Shown here: piece by piece, positions 43,876 to 55,990 of the stretch | How the letters are laid out: each line of letters starts with the position of its first letter | Numbering within the stretch: the first letter of the stretch is position 1 | Assembly (NCBI RefSeq): GCF_026151205.1 | Contig: NC_087073.1 | Coordinates: forward strand, 1,942,501-2,006,500 | Length of the DNA stretch: 64,000 nt | Source: Bolinopsis microptera | Lineage: Eukaryota > Ctenophora > Tentaculata > Lobata > Bolinopsidae | Direction: 5' to 3' | Translations under genes and position numbers: made by a program | The notes under the pieces: generated by a model | What the model was told of the DNA's origin: nothing | Databases searched by the model: none | Seen by the model: only the letters and a program-made list of their open reading frames with translations

Positions 43876-44120
43876 ACGCCACCCACAATTATAATATATA
43901 ACATGTTTTAAAACAAATCCCCCTCCAGGTATAATATCTTTGTTTTAATCCAGCAATAAAGGTTTTATGAAGGCTCATACATGTTCTATAGTATTTTAAA
44001 TTGAAAATTTAAGTTCTCTTGATAACTACCCACATCCAGGAAACTATTGTTTGTTTAAGGTATGATTATGAGAGTATAGTTTTCGATGTTACATTATTTT
44101 CCAACCTCAGAGTTATTACA

Positions 44121-46600
44121 ATGGTGCATCCGTCTATGTTCAACACTAGGATAAACCTAGAACAGTTTAAAGCCACAGTCTGCTGTGATTGTATGTGTGG
44201 ACCTAAGCCAGAAACTCGAGAACTGTGCAAGAAGTTAGTCGAGTATATAAGAATATGCAACAATTGGGGCTACGGTGAATTACAGTTTGATCTCCAATCA
44301 AGAGCAGGTATTGTGAACAAGTTTGAGTAAAATAACATGAGTCAATATTTCTTGTTTGGACAGTGAAAATAGATAAGAGAAATTATTACAAATTATATAT
44401 TTTATTTTAAATGTATGTACCTATGGATAGGTTAGGGTAGATCTATTTGTTTATTATATTGTAGCTTAATCTTAACAACTATAATGTTTCAGATTTGGCA
44501 TTGTTTGTGACTATAGAATCTGAACTGTTTCAAAAAATGTTTTCGTATCTTGGATATCTTGACATGAGCCCTTTGATACGTTTGATCATAGATCATGGTG
44601 GGACTAGATCAGTTGTAACCCTTGCCCTATCTGGGTTACTGCCATTCTATGAAAACAATGTTTCCAGTCTCAAGATTGTTGTACAATCGTTGACTGAAAT
44701 TTTGACGAAGTTTCTCCACTTTGAAAAGATTCATAGTCCTGTCTCCAATAACGTCTTTTCAGCCTTACCGAAAATACTACAAGGTGTTAAGACTCATTGG
44801 CATGATGAAACACTTGTAAAAGATACTGTTAATTTAGTACATCTTCTAGTTGATAACTCCTGTGATGAAGAGATAATAATAGTTGTGGAGCAAGGTGTCA
44901 TGAAGCTGTTGTCAGTTATCGTGAGTCTTCATTACAATGCTCACTCTAACAATCGTGAAAAGCGAGGAAGAGAGGCACTTTTGCACAGATTAGTTGAGAC
45001 ATTGGCCACAATTGGTTCTTCTGAACAAGAAATTCCATCTATTAAGCGGAAATTAGTTCCCGCTGTAAAGCCACTTCTGCCCTTCATATTTGAGTATATC
45101 AACACGGTTTGCTCTGATTTAAAGAAAGCCAGAGACGTTCTAGAGTCAAATGAACGCAGAAAAGTAGTGGAGTCGATAAATATGGTAATTTATGCAACAT
45201 TGTTTCCAGATGTAAAGATCGAGGACTTCTTAACGGTTATTAAAAGCAACTTTGTTCTAAATCTCATAAAACTCAAGGAAAAAGTTATGGAGTTTGACCA
45301 TGTTCATCTCTTTTTCAGTATGTTTGTTGAGAAATTGATGGGCAGCTATCTTACTATTTCGATGGAAGAAAGAAGCGAAATGCTGCCAACATTATTGGCT
45401 GTCATTGAAAGTCCAGGAATTCGCAGTAATGGTAGACATATGGCAGAAAGATTTCCTCCTCATTGTTTGGGCCACAAAAAGGTCAATGAGATGAATACGG
45501 CTGAAGTATGCATTTTATTCATATTCTATTACAGCAAGGAAGAATTTGTTCCATTCAGTGACAACTACAAAAGTTTGTTGGACAAGCATGACTTATTCAA
45601 CATTATCAAAGACTTTGCCTTCGCAAATTCACAATCATACAGCTGTGTGGATACTGTGGTCATTGCTTTGGGATCGTCTCTCAACAAACATAATATGGCA
45701 GATAAAGTGGTGACTCCAGTCAGGGAGATGGTGCCATTCTTACTGCAGTACTTGAAGAATCTGAAAGGCTTGAAGAAAAGTACAATGCCTGATAGATACA
45801 ACCTTATCTTATCAATCCTTGAATTTTACTGCTTTGTGTATGTCTATAGCACAAAAAACGAAATCGAGCTGATTGAATCAATCAACGGTCTTTTTACGGA
45901 GTTGCTTACCTTCTTGCGTAGTAATCAGTGTGCAAAGGATTGTCTTCTTTCTAGACGTGCGTGTGAAATACTTTACCAATACTTAACCAGAAATGGTAGC
46001 AAGACACATGCAGCAACAGTTTTAGAGGCTATTCCTGTTGTTAAGAGATACATCAAAAGAGCCCTCAAAGAGGAAAATCCTGCCTTTTTAGCTGCTGGAG
46101 CACAACTTGTTCTTGCTGCTGTACCCTCTGAAATAGAAGACCCTGAAATGAACCAGACTGTTGGGGACATTATCATTGATGTTCTGGAGAGGTATAAGTT
46201 CTCGCTTGACCAACCCATTAACGTTATTCGTGCACTATGGGAGATAGTGAGAAGTAATGGTCACGTGGCCCTGACACGATACATCAGCCATATTGCTGCT
46301 CACAATGACTTTGATTGGGTAGCAAGTCAAAATTCTGAAACCATGTGCGACAAATCGGTTGTATTCAACTACTTGGCTGAAAAGATAACAACCATTTTGG
46401 ATTCAGGAGAAATAGTGGATAACTTCTATTTGGAAGTTCTGACAAAGGATTTGGTTTCTGTTGCTGAGAAGAGCATTTCTGATGAGGAAATGTACGCACT
46501 AGAAGACTTGGTATCACCACTAATGTGGCTGCTTAATGATGTCGATGGAAATGAGGTCGTCATCAGAAATGTCAAGAAGTACATTAGCATTTTACATTGA
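44121..46600 (+). CDS. Large all-helical protein of unknown function (exons 44121-44307 and 44493-46600)
   Basis: The ATG at 44121 follows an acceptor-like AACCTCAG. Exon 1 reads MVHPSMFNTRINLEQFK ... ELQFDLQSRA and ends GCAG|GTATTG in phase 1. Exon 2 follows ATGTTTCAG at 44493 and joins in frame (…RADLALFVTIESELFQ…) to a stop at 46600, giving about 764 residues. The sequence is rich in Leu, Val, Ile and Lys in amphipathic helical blocks of about 40-50 residues (e.g. SVVTLALSGLLPFYENN; LVHLLVDNSCDEEIIIVVE; AAGAQLVLAAVPSE), which suggests an ARM/HEAT-like solenoid. There is no signal peptide or membrane span, so it is likely cytosolic. I recognise no named family. The 5' end may be incomplete. 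Codon use is ordinary and the frame intact. Confidence 0.75.
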
Positions 46601-46739
46601 AAAGTTCAACGAAACTATAGAATTTACTTTTCTTCCTAGATTTTTATTTGGAATACATGAATTTGTAAGTTATTTAAATGATCCACCATTTGGATGTTTT
46701 AGAATTACCATAATTGGCATTGTTTTTATCTATTAGTGC

Positions 46740-47290
46740 CCCTTCCCACTTTTTGCCCCTTCTCATTTCAATAAGTGGGTTTAATATAATGACATTTTTT
46801 GTTTGATTTAACTTTTTACTCAGTAAAAAGTTGTTATGTTTTCAAATCTAACCACGTTAAAAAGTTTTTAACGTACAAGTTATATTTTCACATAGTTTTT
46901 AATCAATTGTTTTAAATTTCATTTTCACAAATTTAACCTTAACTTATTTTAACCAAGTTTTAACAAATTAAATTATAAAAAATTATTTTTACTAACTATT
47001 ATGTCATCAATTTTATTATCAATTTATCCAATACAAAATTTTTCATTGCGTTTCTGCACAAACTTCTTATTCAGTCGTAACATAGGACATGATAGGTACC
47101 TGTCTGCATTATTCAAATTAGACCTTTTCCTCGGATTTATACTCATATTATTGCCCTGCACTTTTCAACAATAAACTTTATTTAAGTTGATATGAATTGC
47201 ACCTTCTCACATCACCTTTACTCCGCAGTCAATGGCAGATGGCTGACAGTGGGTTACCCTGATGAGATAGCTCACTTTCTGTTTGCAGCA
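46740..47290. other. Intergenic, TBC gene upstream region
   Basis: No coding frame is supported. AATAAA at 47171 could serve the gene ending at 46600. An acceptor-like TTTCTGTTTGCAG ends at 47288, just before the TBC ATG, so an untranslated upstream exon is possible. Confidence 0.45.
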
Positions 47291-47292
47291 TT

Positions 47293-50200
47293 ATGGAAAT
47301 AGATCTGTACTCATGGCCTAGTTACTTTGATAACGAGGGTCGTTTGTTGGATGAATACAAGCTTAGGAAAACCAGTTTCTTTCACGGTCTCTCAGATGAC
47401 ATCAGGTTGATAATTAGTACTTAATTAGTACATAATTAGTACATAATTAGTACATAATTAGTACATAATTAGTAAATACTCATTTCCTAGACACCAGGTT
47501 GATAGCTAAATACTCATTTCCTTTATTGATCTTTGTCTGTCTACTTCAAATTAAAATATCACCGCAGAATGTCTAATGTTTATCTGGACGTGACGATCAA
47601 TGATCATTCTTCAATTTTCGGCTATTTCATCTTGTATTATTGTAATAGGTATAATATGCTCACGTGTTGTCAATTTCATAACATGAGTCCGTTACTTTTC
47701 AGACGGGAAGCATGGCCGGTAATGTTAAGCTTATGGGACCGAGACAGCACTAGCCTCATCAGACACACCGCAAGAGATAAGATGCTGAAAGAGTACGAGC
47801 ACCTCCGAAACGGGTGGATTAACGCTCAGCCCGAGCTATTTGATAGAGAAATGAAACAGTCCATCAAGGTTTGTGGCTTGGTGTTATCTTTATGAATTAA
47901 AGTTCATCATAAAAAAGCGCCCTCCTGTTGGCGCCCCCTCCCCTTTTAGTGCCCCTCCCTAAAATATAACAAATTAGATGATTTTAGAGGATACGCCGGT
48001 AAAATCTCTTAAAAAATGTGTTTCTAGAGCAAAACGCGCAGTTTTGCTAGTACCGTAGTTAAGTTTTTCGAAATTGTCCCACATTAAAACGACAATTTGG
48101 CGCCCCCCTAAGATTGCGCCAAATTGCGCCGGTTTATGTTATCAATTATCAGGTGCTGAGGGGGGGGGGGGGGCTGATTTACACAAACATACATTACTAT
48201 TCGTGCTATCCGTTAAGCAACTTTTGAATGAGTTGTAATTAGTTTTTACTAATCTTTGTTACAAAAACGAATTCTAAGAATTAGATCCTCTTTAATTGAA
48301 AAAATTGATTTATGGGATAAAAGGTAATGTTATCAGACAATAGGAAAGGACGTGAGGCGGACAGAACGGCAACACCCGTACTTTGCGGAGGAGGACGGAG
48401 AAGGACTGAGGATGTTACGTCGTATTCTCATTACACTCAGTGCTTACGATACTGAAGTTTCTTATGTTCAGGGGATGAATGAGATAGTGGCTCCTATTCT
48501 GCTTACTTTACAGGTGTGTTAATATAAACACACACAATATCACACAATATCACACAATATCACACAATATCACACAATATCACACAATATCACACAATAT
48601 CACACAATATCACACAATATCACACAATATCACACAATATCACACAATATCACACAGTATCACACAATATCATAATATCACACAATATCACACAATATCA
48701 CACAGTGAATGAGATTGTGGCTCCTATTCTGCTTACTTTACAGGTGTGTTATATAAACACACACAATATCACACAATATCACACAATATCACACAATATC
48801 ACACAATATCACACAATATCACAATATCACACAATATCACACAATATCACACAGTGAATGAGATTGTGGCTCCTATCCTGCTTACTTTACAGGTGTGTTA
48901 ATATAAACACACGCAATATCACACAATATCACACAATATCACACCATATCACACAATGAATGAGATTGTGACTCCTATTCTGCTTACTTTACAGGTGTGT
49001 TAATATAAACACACACAATATCACACAATATCACACAATATCACACCATATCACACAATGAATGAGATTGTGACTCCTATTCTGCTTACTTTACAGGTGT
49101 GTTGAATATAAGTGAACTATTAGATCAAATCTTCAAATGTTGGCTAATTAGAAAACAGTTCCTCTTTAACTAAATGAGCGAAACTTTACTGCATGTGTTG
49201 TGATCATTAATAATCTGCCATCAGGAGGAATCCCTGACGTTCTGGTGTTTTGTGAAGCTGATGCCCTTACTTCGTGACAGACTACTAACCCTGGACATTT
49301 CCCCCCAACTATCCTCCACTGCTGATCTTGTTCAATATTTTGATAGCGATCTGTACCTTCACATTGAGCAGCTTACTGGTGGTCATTGGCTCTTTTGCTT
49401 TAGGTTTTTATAACAATAATTTTAATCACGTACACCACCAGTAACCTTCACATTGAGTAGCTTACTGGTGGTCATTGGCTCTTTTGCTTTAGGTTTTTAT
49501 AACAATAATTTTATCACGTACACCACCAGTAACCTTCACATTGAGTAGCTTACTGGTGGTCATTGGCTCTTTTGCTTTAGGTTTTTATAACAATAATTTT
49601 AATCACGTACACCACCAGTAACCTTCACATTGAGCAGCTTACTGGTGGTCATTGGCTCTTTTGCTTTAGGTTTTTATAACAATAATTTTAATCACGTACA
49701 CCACCAGTAACCTTCACATTGAGCAGCTTACTGGTGGTCATTGGCTCTTTTGCTTTAGGTTTTTATAACAATAATTTTAATCACGTACACCACCAGTAAC
49801 CTTCACATTGAGCAGCTTACTGGTGGTCATTGGCTCTTTTGCTTTAGGTTTTTATAACAATAATTTTATCACGTACACCACCAGTAACCTTCACATTGAG
49901 CAGCTTACTGGTGGTCATTGGCTCTTTTGCTTTAGGTTTTTATAACAATAATTTTAATCACGTACACCACCAGTAACCTTCACATTGAGCAGCTTACTGG
50001 TGGTCATTGGCTCTTTTGCTTTAGGTTTTTATAACAATAATTTTAATCACGTACACCACCAGTAACCTTCACATTGAGCAGCTTACTGGTGGTCATTGGC
50101 TCTTTTGCTTTAGGTTTTTATAACAATAATTTTATCACGTACACCACCAGTAACCTTCACATTGAGCAGCTTACTGGTGGTCATTGGCTCTTTTGCTTTA

Positions 50201-53200
50201 GGTTTTTATAACAATAATTTTAATCACGTACACCACCAGTAACCTTCACATTGAGCAGCTTACTGGTGGTCATTGGCTCTTTTGCTTTAGGTTTTTATAA
50301 CAATAATGTTATCACGTACACCACCAGTAACCTTCACATTGAGCAGCTTACTGGTGGTCATTGGCTCTTTTGCTTTAGGTTTTTATAACAATAATGTTAT
50401 CACGTACACCACCAGTAACCTTCACATTGAGCAGCTTACTGGTGGTCATTGGCTCTTTTGCTTTAGGTTTTTATAACAATAATTTTAATCACGTACACCA
50501 CCAGTAACCTTCACATTGAGCAGCTTACTGGTGGTCATTGGCTCTTTTGCTTTAGGTTTTTATAACAATAATTTTAATCACGTACACCACCAGTAACCTT
50601 CACATTGAGTAGCTTACTGGTGGTCATTGGCTCTTTTGCTTTAGGTTTTTATAACAATAATTTTAATCACATACACCACCAGTAACCTTCACATTGAGCA
50701 GCTTACTGGTGGTCATTGGCTCTTTTGCTTTAGGTTTTTATAACAATAATTTTAATCACGTACACCACCAGTAACCTTCACATTGAGTAGCTTACTGGTG
50801 GTCATTGGCTCTTTTGCTTTAGGTTTTTATAACAATAATTTTAATCACGTACACCACCAGTAACCTTCACATTGAGCAGCTTACTGGTGGTCATTGGCTC
50901 TTTTGCTTTAGGTTTTTATAACAATAATTTTAATCACGTACACCACCAGTAACCTTCACATTGAGCAGCTTACTGGTGGTCATTGGCTCTTTTGCTTTAG
51001 GTTTTTATAACAATAATTTTAATCACGTACACCTGTACACTGTACAGTATGTTACTCTGTAACAACTGTCAAATTTGTAAGAATCATAGCTTAAATTGCC
51101 CTAAATCGCCAGGCAACTAAAGATATTCGTTACTCAATGTTTAACAATATCGACTAAGTTGACAAGCTTGTTCGTAGCATTATCACTATCGCACAATATC
51201 ACACAACATCACACAATACCACACAATACCACACAATACCACACAATATCACACAATATCACACAATACCACACAATATCACACAATATCACACAACATC
51301 ACACAATATCACACAATATCACACAACATCACACAACATCACACAACATCACACAATATCACACAATATCACACAATATCACACAATATCACACAACATC
51401 ACACAACATCACACAATATCACACAATATCACACAATATCACACAATATCACACAATATCACACAATATCACACAATATCACACAATATCACACAACATC
51501 AAACAATACCACACAACATCACACAATATCACACAATATCACACAATATCACACAATATCACACAGGTGGTATCTGCTGATGTTTAAGAACGAGTTTAAA
51601 ACGGAGGACATCCTCAGACTATGGGACGTGTTATTCTCCCAACACAACACCGCTCACTTTGAGATATTCATCGGTACTTCTATCATATTGATGCACAAGG
51701 AGGAGGTTCGTGACACTTCCTTTTTAATCGGATGGTGTCATTAATTTTGAATATTCTGAACTTTTATAATCCTGAATAAAAACTTTTAAAATATTCACGT
51801 GAAAGTTGCTAATTTTAATCTCAATAGAAACACCATTAAAGTCATGGTGGGTATGTACTGCAGTCCTGGTAGCATGGTTTCCATGACATGCATACGCTAG
51901 TCCATAATCATGATATCGTTGTCTGCATTAAAACATTATTCAACTGGTAATGAATTAATTGAATTAATTGTTTATTAAATGCTTACATCAGGCAATGCTT
52001 GCACAGAACTTGCATATATTCTGCATTCGTTATCTACCCACAGATCTGTAAATTGAAGTTTTAAGTTATTTAAGATTGTTCAAATATATTTGTAACATCA
52101 TTGTGTAAATATCAATTACCAAACACAGTATTTCACTTCCATATTATGGTGCATTAAACCCAGGTTCTAGCGTGCGGTACCTCCGACCAGCTCCTCCACT
52201 TTGCCCAGTCAGTGACCGCTAAACTTAACGTGGGTATTGTTATAAACTACGCTAGGGACTTGTCAGTGAAGATAGCCAGTACTGAGGGACTTTCAGATAA
52301 CCTGGCCGCTCTTGTTAAGCAGGTGAGTACTATGGGGTACTATTTTACTGTACATGTGTGATGTGTGAAGTGTGATGTGCTCTATTGTTTTACTGTAGTT
52401 AGTTCTTCAATACCTCATTATATACCTCAATATATACCTTCAATACCTGATATGCTTCGGTATGTAAATGAAGATTACTGAAGTAATGTTCAATAATACT
52501 ACCACATGTAAAATGATTCAGTAAATAAAATGATAAGAATCTCATTAGGGAATCATAAATTCATAGTTTATCATGTAATGAAGTATGTAATGTATACTGT
52601 TAGCAGCATATGGTATTGATATACCATTTATAATGTATAGCAACTTTCGTTCATTTATAGAAAACAGGTACTGTAATTTGAATAATGTATAGTGTAATAT
52701 ATTCCCTTACATTAATTAATTATCACATATATTATCCCTTACATACCCATACAGGTTGATAAAGTATTATATTATCCCTTACATACCCGTACAGGTTGAC
52801 AAAGTGCCTCCACCCCTGGTTGGCTTTGTAAGAAGACGACAGTGTTTCCAGAACGTTTACTCAGGAAGACAGCACATGAACGACGATCTAATCAAGTACA
52901 GAAATAGTATTATTTCGCTGCTAGTTTGCTTTTATATGCCTTACAAACGTCGTATACATGTACTCTATTCAATATAAATGAATAACAACAATAACTGAAT
53001 AGCTAATAACTTATTTTCAGATCTCTGATGAGCTTGAACACGTCCCAGACGGCACCTCGAACTACGCCCCTCTTTTTCAACTGTACCGAGGCCTCAGTCC
53101 CCATCCCTACACAGAACTACCTGGCTGGTATTCAGGGGGTACAACCCCTGACTTTGGCTGAGACCCCCCAACTCGCTCCCCCTCCTACTGACGCACAACT

Positions 53201-54455
53201 TCTAGCTGCTTCAGCCAGTATGTCAAACCCCAGAAGTAGACAGCGCCGACCAGATGCCTTGTATAAAGACAGTGTTAGTGCTGGGGGGAGTGCCGTGGTG
53301 GGTCAAGCACCAGGAAGTGGGCACTATGATAACTCAGCACAACCTAGCACTGAACCTGGCGCTCAGCACTCAGCACAACCTAACGTGCAGCACTCAGCAC
53401 AACCTAGCGTGCACAACTCAGTACAACGCAGCGCTCAGCAGTATGGTACTGGTGCTTACTCTGGACAATATGAGCATCATAACCATCAGTATGATTACAG
53501 TCAGGGGTATAATCCAGAACACTATGCAAACAGTCAGCAGTATCATGTAAATAACCAGGAATATCATTTAAATAACCAGGAATATTATGCAAATAACCAG
53601 GAATATTATGCAAATAATGAGGAATATTATGCAAGTAACCAGGAATATTATGCAAATAATGAGGAATATTATGCTAATAGTCATAATCACTCTGTCACTA
53701 ATGAACAATCCGTGTACCAGGGCTCTGACAACAATGTCTATAATTACCAAGACCAATACAGTTATCAGCAACAGGGACATCCTGTTCAGCAACAGGGACA
53801 TCCTGCTCAGCAACAGGAACATCCTGTTCAGCAACAGGGACATCCTGTTCAGCAACAGGGACATCCTGCTCAGCAACAGGAACATCCTGTTCAGCAACAG
53901 GGACATCCTGTTCAGCAACAGGAACATCCTGTTCAGCAACAGGGACATCCTGTTCAGCAACAGGGACATCAAGTTCAGCAACAGGGACTTCCTGTTCAGC
54001 AACATGGACATCCTGTTCAGCAACAGGGACATCCTGTTCAGCAACAGGGACATCCTGTTCAGCAACAGGGACATCCTGTTCAGCAACAGGGACACCAAGT
54101 TCAGCAACAGGGACATCCTGCTCAGCAACAGGGACATCCTGCTCAGCAACAGGGACATCCTGCTCAGCAACAGGGACATCCTGTTCAGCAACAGGGACTT
54201 CCTGTTCAGCAACATGGACATCAAGTTCATAACTTCCACAACAGTCAGCATCAAACAAGCGACCCTCCGATAGAAGCCTCCACAAGTGTAGACAATATCT
54301 CTGTGGCAGAGTCGGAGGCAAGTAGATCTCCCCAATCAGAAAACGTCCCCCAAAATGTTCAGTCTGTTAAAGAGGACGATGATGCACTGAGTAAGATAAG
54401 TGACGATTTCTGGGATATGGGTATATCTGTTCACTCGAACGAAGCACTCTCGTAG
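47293..54455 (+). CDS. TBC-domain RabGAP with Gln/His/Pro-rich heptad tail; exons 47293-47405, 47703-47868, 48337-48513, 49225-49403, 51567-51705, 52164-52322, 52795-52895, 53021-54455
   Basis: TBC proteins accelerate GTP hydrolysis by Rab GTPases and so control vesicle traffic. All eight exons have GT-AG ends and compatible phases, giving 822 residues. The start MEIDLYSWPSYFDNEG leads into REAWPVML, then IGKDVRRTERQHPYF (arginine finger R101 of the IxxDxxR motif), then YVQGM (glutamine finger Q138), FWCFVKLM, GGHWLFCFR|WYLLMFKNEF across the exon 4/5 junction, and LRLWDVLF. Both catalytic fingers are present, so an active GAP is likely. Residues 346-822, all in the last exon, are disordered: heptads of NNQEYYA (about 520-568) and about 22 heptads of QQQGHPV (592-752), then an acidic end. 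I cannot name the vertebrate orthologue. Introns 3 and 4 hold tandem arrays built from exon ends. Confidence 0.9.
47413..47475. repeat. 11-bp tandem repeat ATTAGTACATA, second array
   Basis: About five units, starting seven bases after the exon 1 donor. Same unit as at 42978. Confidence 0.9.
48477..49100 (+). repeat. Compound tandem array: exon 3 end plus donor, each followed by ATCACACAAT repeats
   Basis: The exon 3 end (AATGAGAT.GTGGCTCCTATTC TGCTTACTTTACAG|GTGTGTT) is followed by four further copies at about 48706, 48857, 48958 and 49059. Each is followed by AATATAAACACAC and a run of the 10-bp unit ATCACACAAT. All copies keep the donor CAG|GTGTGTT. Only the first is joined to the rest of the exon. 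Confidence 0.9.
49357..51032 (+). repeat. 89-bp minisatellite (~19 copies) containing the exon 4 3' end and its splice donor
   Basis: The unit runs CCTTCACATTGAGCAGCTTA, CTGGTGGTCATTGGCTCTTT, TGCTTTAG|GTTTTTATAACA, then ATAATTTTAATCACGTACAC, CACCAGTAA. The first copy is the true end of exon 4 (coding LHIEQLTGGHWLFCFR). The remaining 18 lie in the intron at 88-89-bp spacing with few differences. In units 2, 3, 15 and 17 a CAG is TAG. Confidence 0.95.
51187..51566 (+). repeat. 10-bp tandem repeat ATCACACAAT, ending in a splice acceptor
   Basis: About 38 units with ACC and ACATC variants. The last unit changes to ATCACACAG, which is the acceptor of exon 5 (51567). The same unit fills the array in the previous intron. 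Confidence 0.95.
51706..52163. other. TBC intron 5
   Basis: AT-rich, nothing further seen. The acceptor is CCCAG at 52163. Confidence 0.5.
52730..52794 (+). repeat. Duplicated splice acceptor of TBC exon 7
   Basis: TATCCCTTACATACCCATACAGGTTGATAAAG (52731-) is repeated as TATCCCTTACATACCCGTACAGGTTGACAAAG. Both contain ACAG|GTTGA.AAAG. The second gives the open frame; using the first would insert material with a different register. Confidence 0.8.
53538..53690 (+). repeat. Coding 21-bp repeat, NNQEYYA heptads
   Basis: About seven heptad codons of CAGGAATATTATGCAAATAAC type, in frame within TBC exon 8. Confidence 0.9.
53757..54232 (+). repeat. Coding 21-bp minisatellite, QQQGHPV heptads
   Basis: About 22 copies of CAGCAACAGGGACATCCTGTT with substitutions that mostly change HPV to HPA or HQV, or G to E, and never break the frame. 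The opposite strand is also open in two frames only because of this periodicity. Confidence 0.95.
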
Positions 54456-55685
54456 ACTATGCTATCTATAATATTATATACAGTTTGACGATCAGCTACA
54501 CAGGTTATACCACCGGTTTTATGGGTTGTGTTGACCGGTTTTTATCTTAAACTGACAAATGTCATGTATATTGGACTTTTGATACATTTGTAGTCGTGTA
54601 AGTACTACTCAGTAATGCCCTGGTACATTTTAACGCATGACTAATATGTTGTTTGTAGGAAGTATTAATTTGTAACTTGTTTATACAATACCAAAAGTTA
54701 TATATATACATATCTGCATTGAGTATTTTTTGACAATGTCTCCAACTAGGGCAAGATCTGAAGATCAGATCAGTCTAATTTAAAGTTCCGTGTTAGGAAT
54801 TACTATTGGTTTCATAGCTCACTTTCATATCAGTTTAGTTGTTAAACATTTCACGATTGCTTTAACTTAATTTAGTTAAAGGATCGTATGAAGATGCGGC
54901 AAAAAGTGGGAAAACCCCCTAAAATATTGATGGAGGGAGAGGACGCTGGACGAGGATCCAATTCAGCAGAGAAAGCCAATCAAGGTAATGGTATGCAGGT
55001 TATTTAAAGTTTTTTGGCATCACCTTATGGAGTGCGCGATTGTATTAGCTGTAGAACACACTACGCTTCACGTACGAATAAAACGCGGTATTTTGGATTT
55101 AATTATTGCCCATGTGGCGGTTTTTGACGGAGAATTATGATTTACTCTTACCATCTTCCTCTTAGATCCACCCGTGTTCAGCTTCGTTAGAATTAACCAG
55201 GGCCACCACCTAGTACCGCATGTCTTGTGTATCTAAATGCTGTTTCCTTGGTCGAGCAAACACTTCTTAATCCGTTTTCGGCACAATGACAAGTTGTATC
55301 AGGAACTTGTGTAAACCCTTATCTAGACTATTGTACTAGTCTGATATGAGGTGATTGTCTTCCTTAATTTGAGTGCCCAGAAAGTTTAATAACGTTAATT
55401 AATGACTGATTCGCCGCGGAGACTGATATGAGGAGAAATTCATATTTTGGACTCAATGTTAGTGTCAGGATTGAAGAGAAAAAGTTATGACACAACTTGA
55501 ATTGAAAAGCCTCTGGGGCATTCTTGGTACAGTTGCAACATTAAGACGCCAACTATAAAGTAGAGCTGGTTATCATGTGTCCTAGAGGATGCAGCTCACA
55601 GGTGACAACAATACATTGGAGAGGACCCATACATCGGAAAAGTAGTAACTGTGTGGTGCAGGCCACTTCAACGACTAGGAGGAGA
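54456..55685. other. Intergenic, nothing recognised
   Basis: No gene, RNA or clear repeat is visible. A 66-codon frame at 55575 is unsupported. Confidence 0.4.
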
Positions 55686-55689
55686 CCTT

Positions 55690-55990
55690 TTAATGGACAA
55701 TTGTTTCACCGGAGATCAATTCACTCCAGTGAGTTCTGTTTGATAAACGGTGCAATAATCGGGAAGCTTGAATGATCTTTTTACACTCTAGTGTAGTGTT
55801 GTTGTTGTTAGTGGTAATAATGTAACCAGCCCCGCTACCTGAGTCTGTGCGTGACCCGTCTGTGTAGCAGGTGATGGTTTCATGATGAATAATTGATGTG
55901 GTTTGTGCCAATGACCTGTGACTTGTAGCAACTCTATAGAAATCATATCATGTATTATATTAAACCGCCCCCTTCTCGATGATATAACAT
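55690..55990 (-). pseudogene. RNase H fragment of a LINE
   Basis: The minus-strand frame reads YDFYRVATSHRSLAQTTS, then ITCYTDGSRTDSGSGAGYII, the first strand pair of retroelement RNase H with its catalytic Asp (YTDGS). The continuation (WSELISGETIVH) does not match RNase H, so a deletion or decay follows. It probably comes from the same kind of LINE as 27935-28650. Confidence 0.75.

Noticed and set aside
49394-49404. Alternative exon 4 donor at ACTG|GTGGTC (49377)
   Set aside because: Its phase would put exon 5 in a frame with an immediate stop. The donor at 49404 restores the canonical FCFRW of TBC domains.
49357-51566. Regular direct repeats resembling a CRISPR array
   Set aside because: The units are contiguous 89-bp and 10-bp tandem repeats without variable spacers, in a spliced animal gene.
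51159-51587. 142-codon ORF of HNITQYHTIS repeats
   Set aside because: Translation of the ATCACACAAT satellite inside an intron.
53568-54335. Long minus-strand and alternate-frame ORFs (207-255 codons)
   Set aside because: The 21-bp coding minisatellite keeps several frames open. The sense frame alone continues the TBC gene by splice phase.
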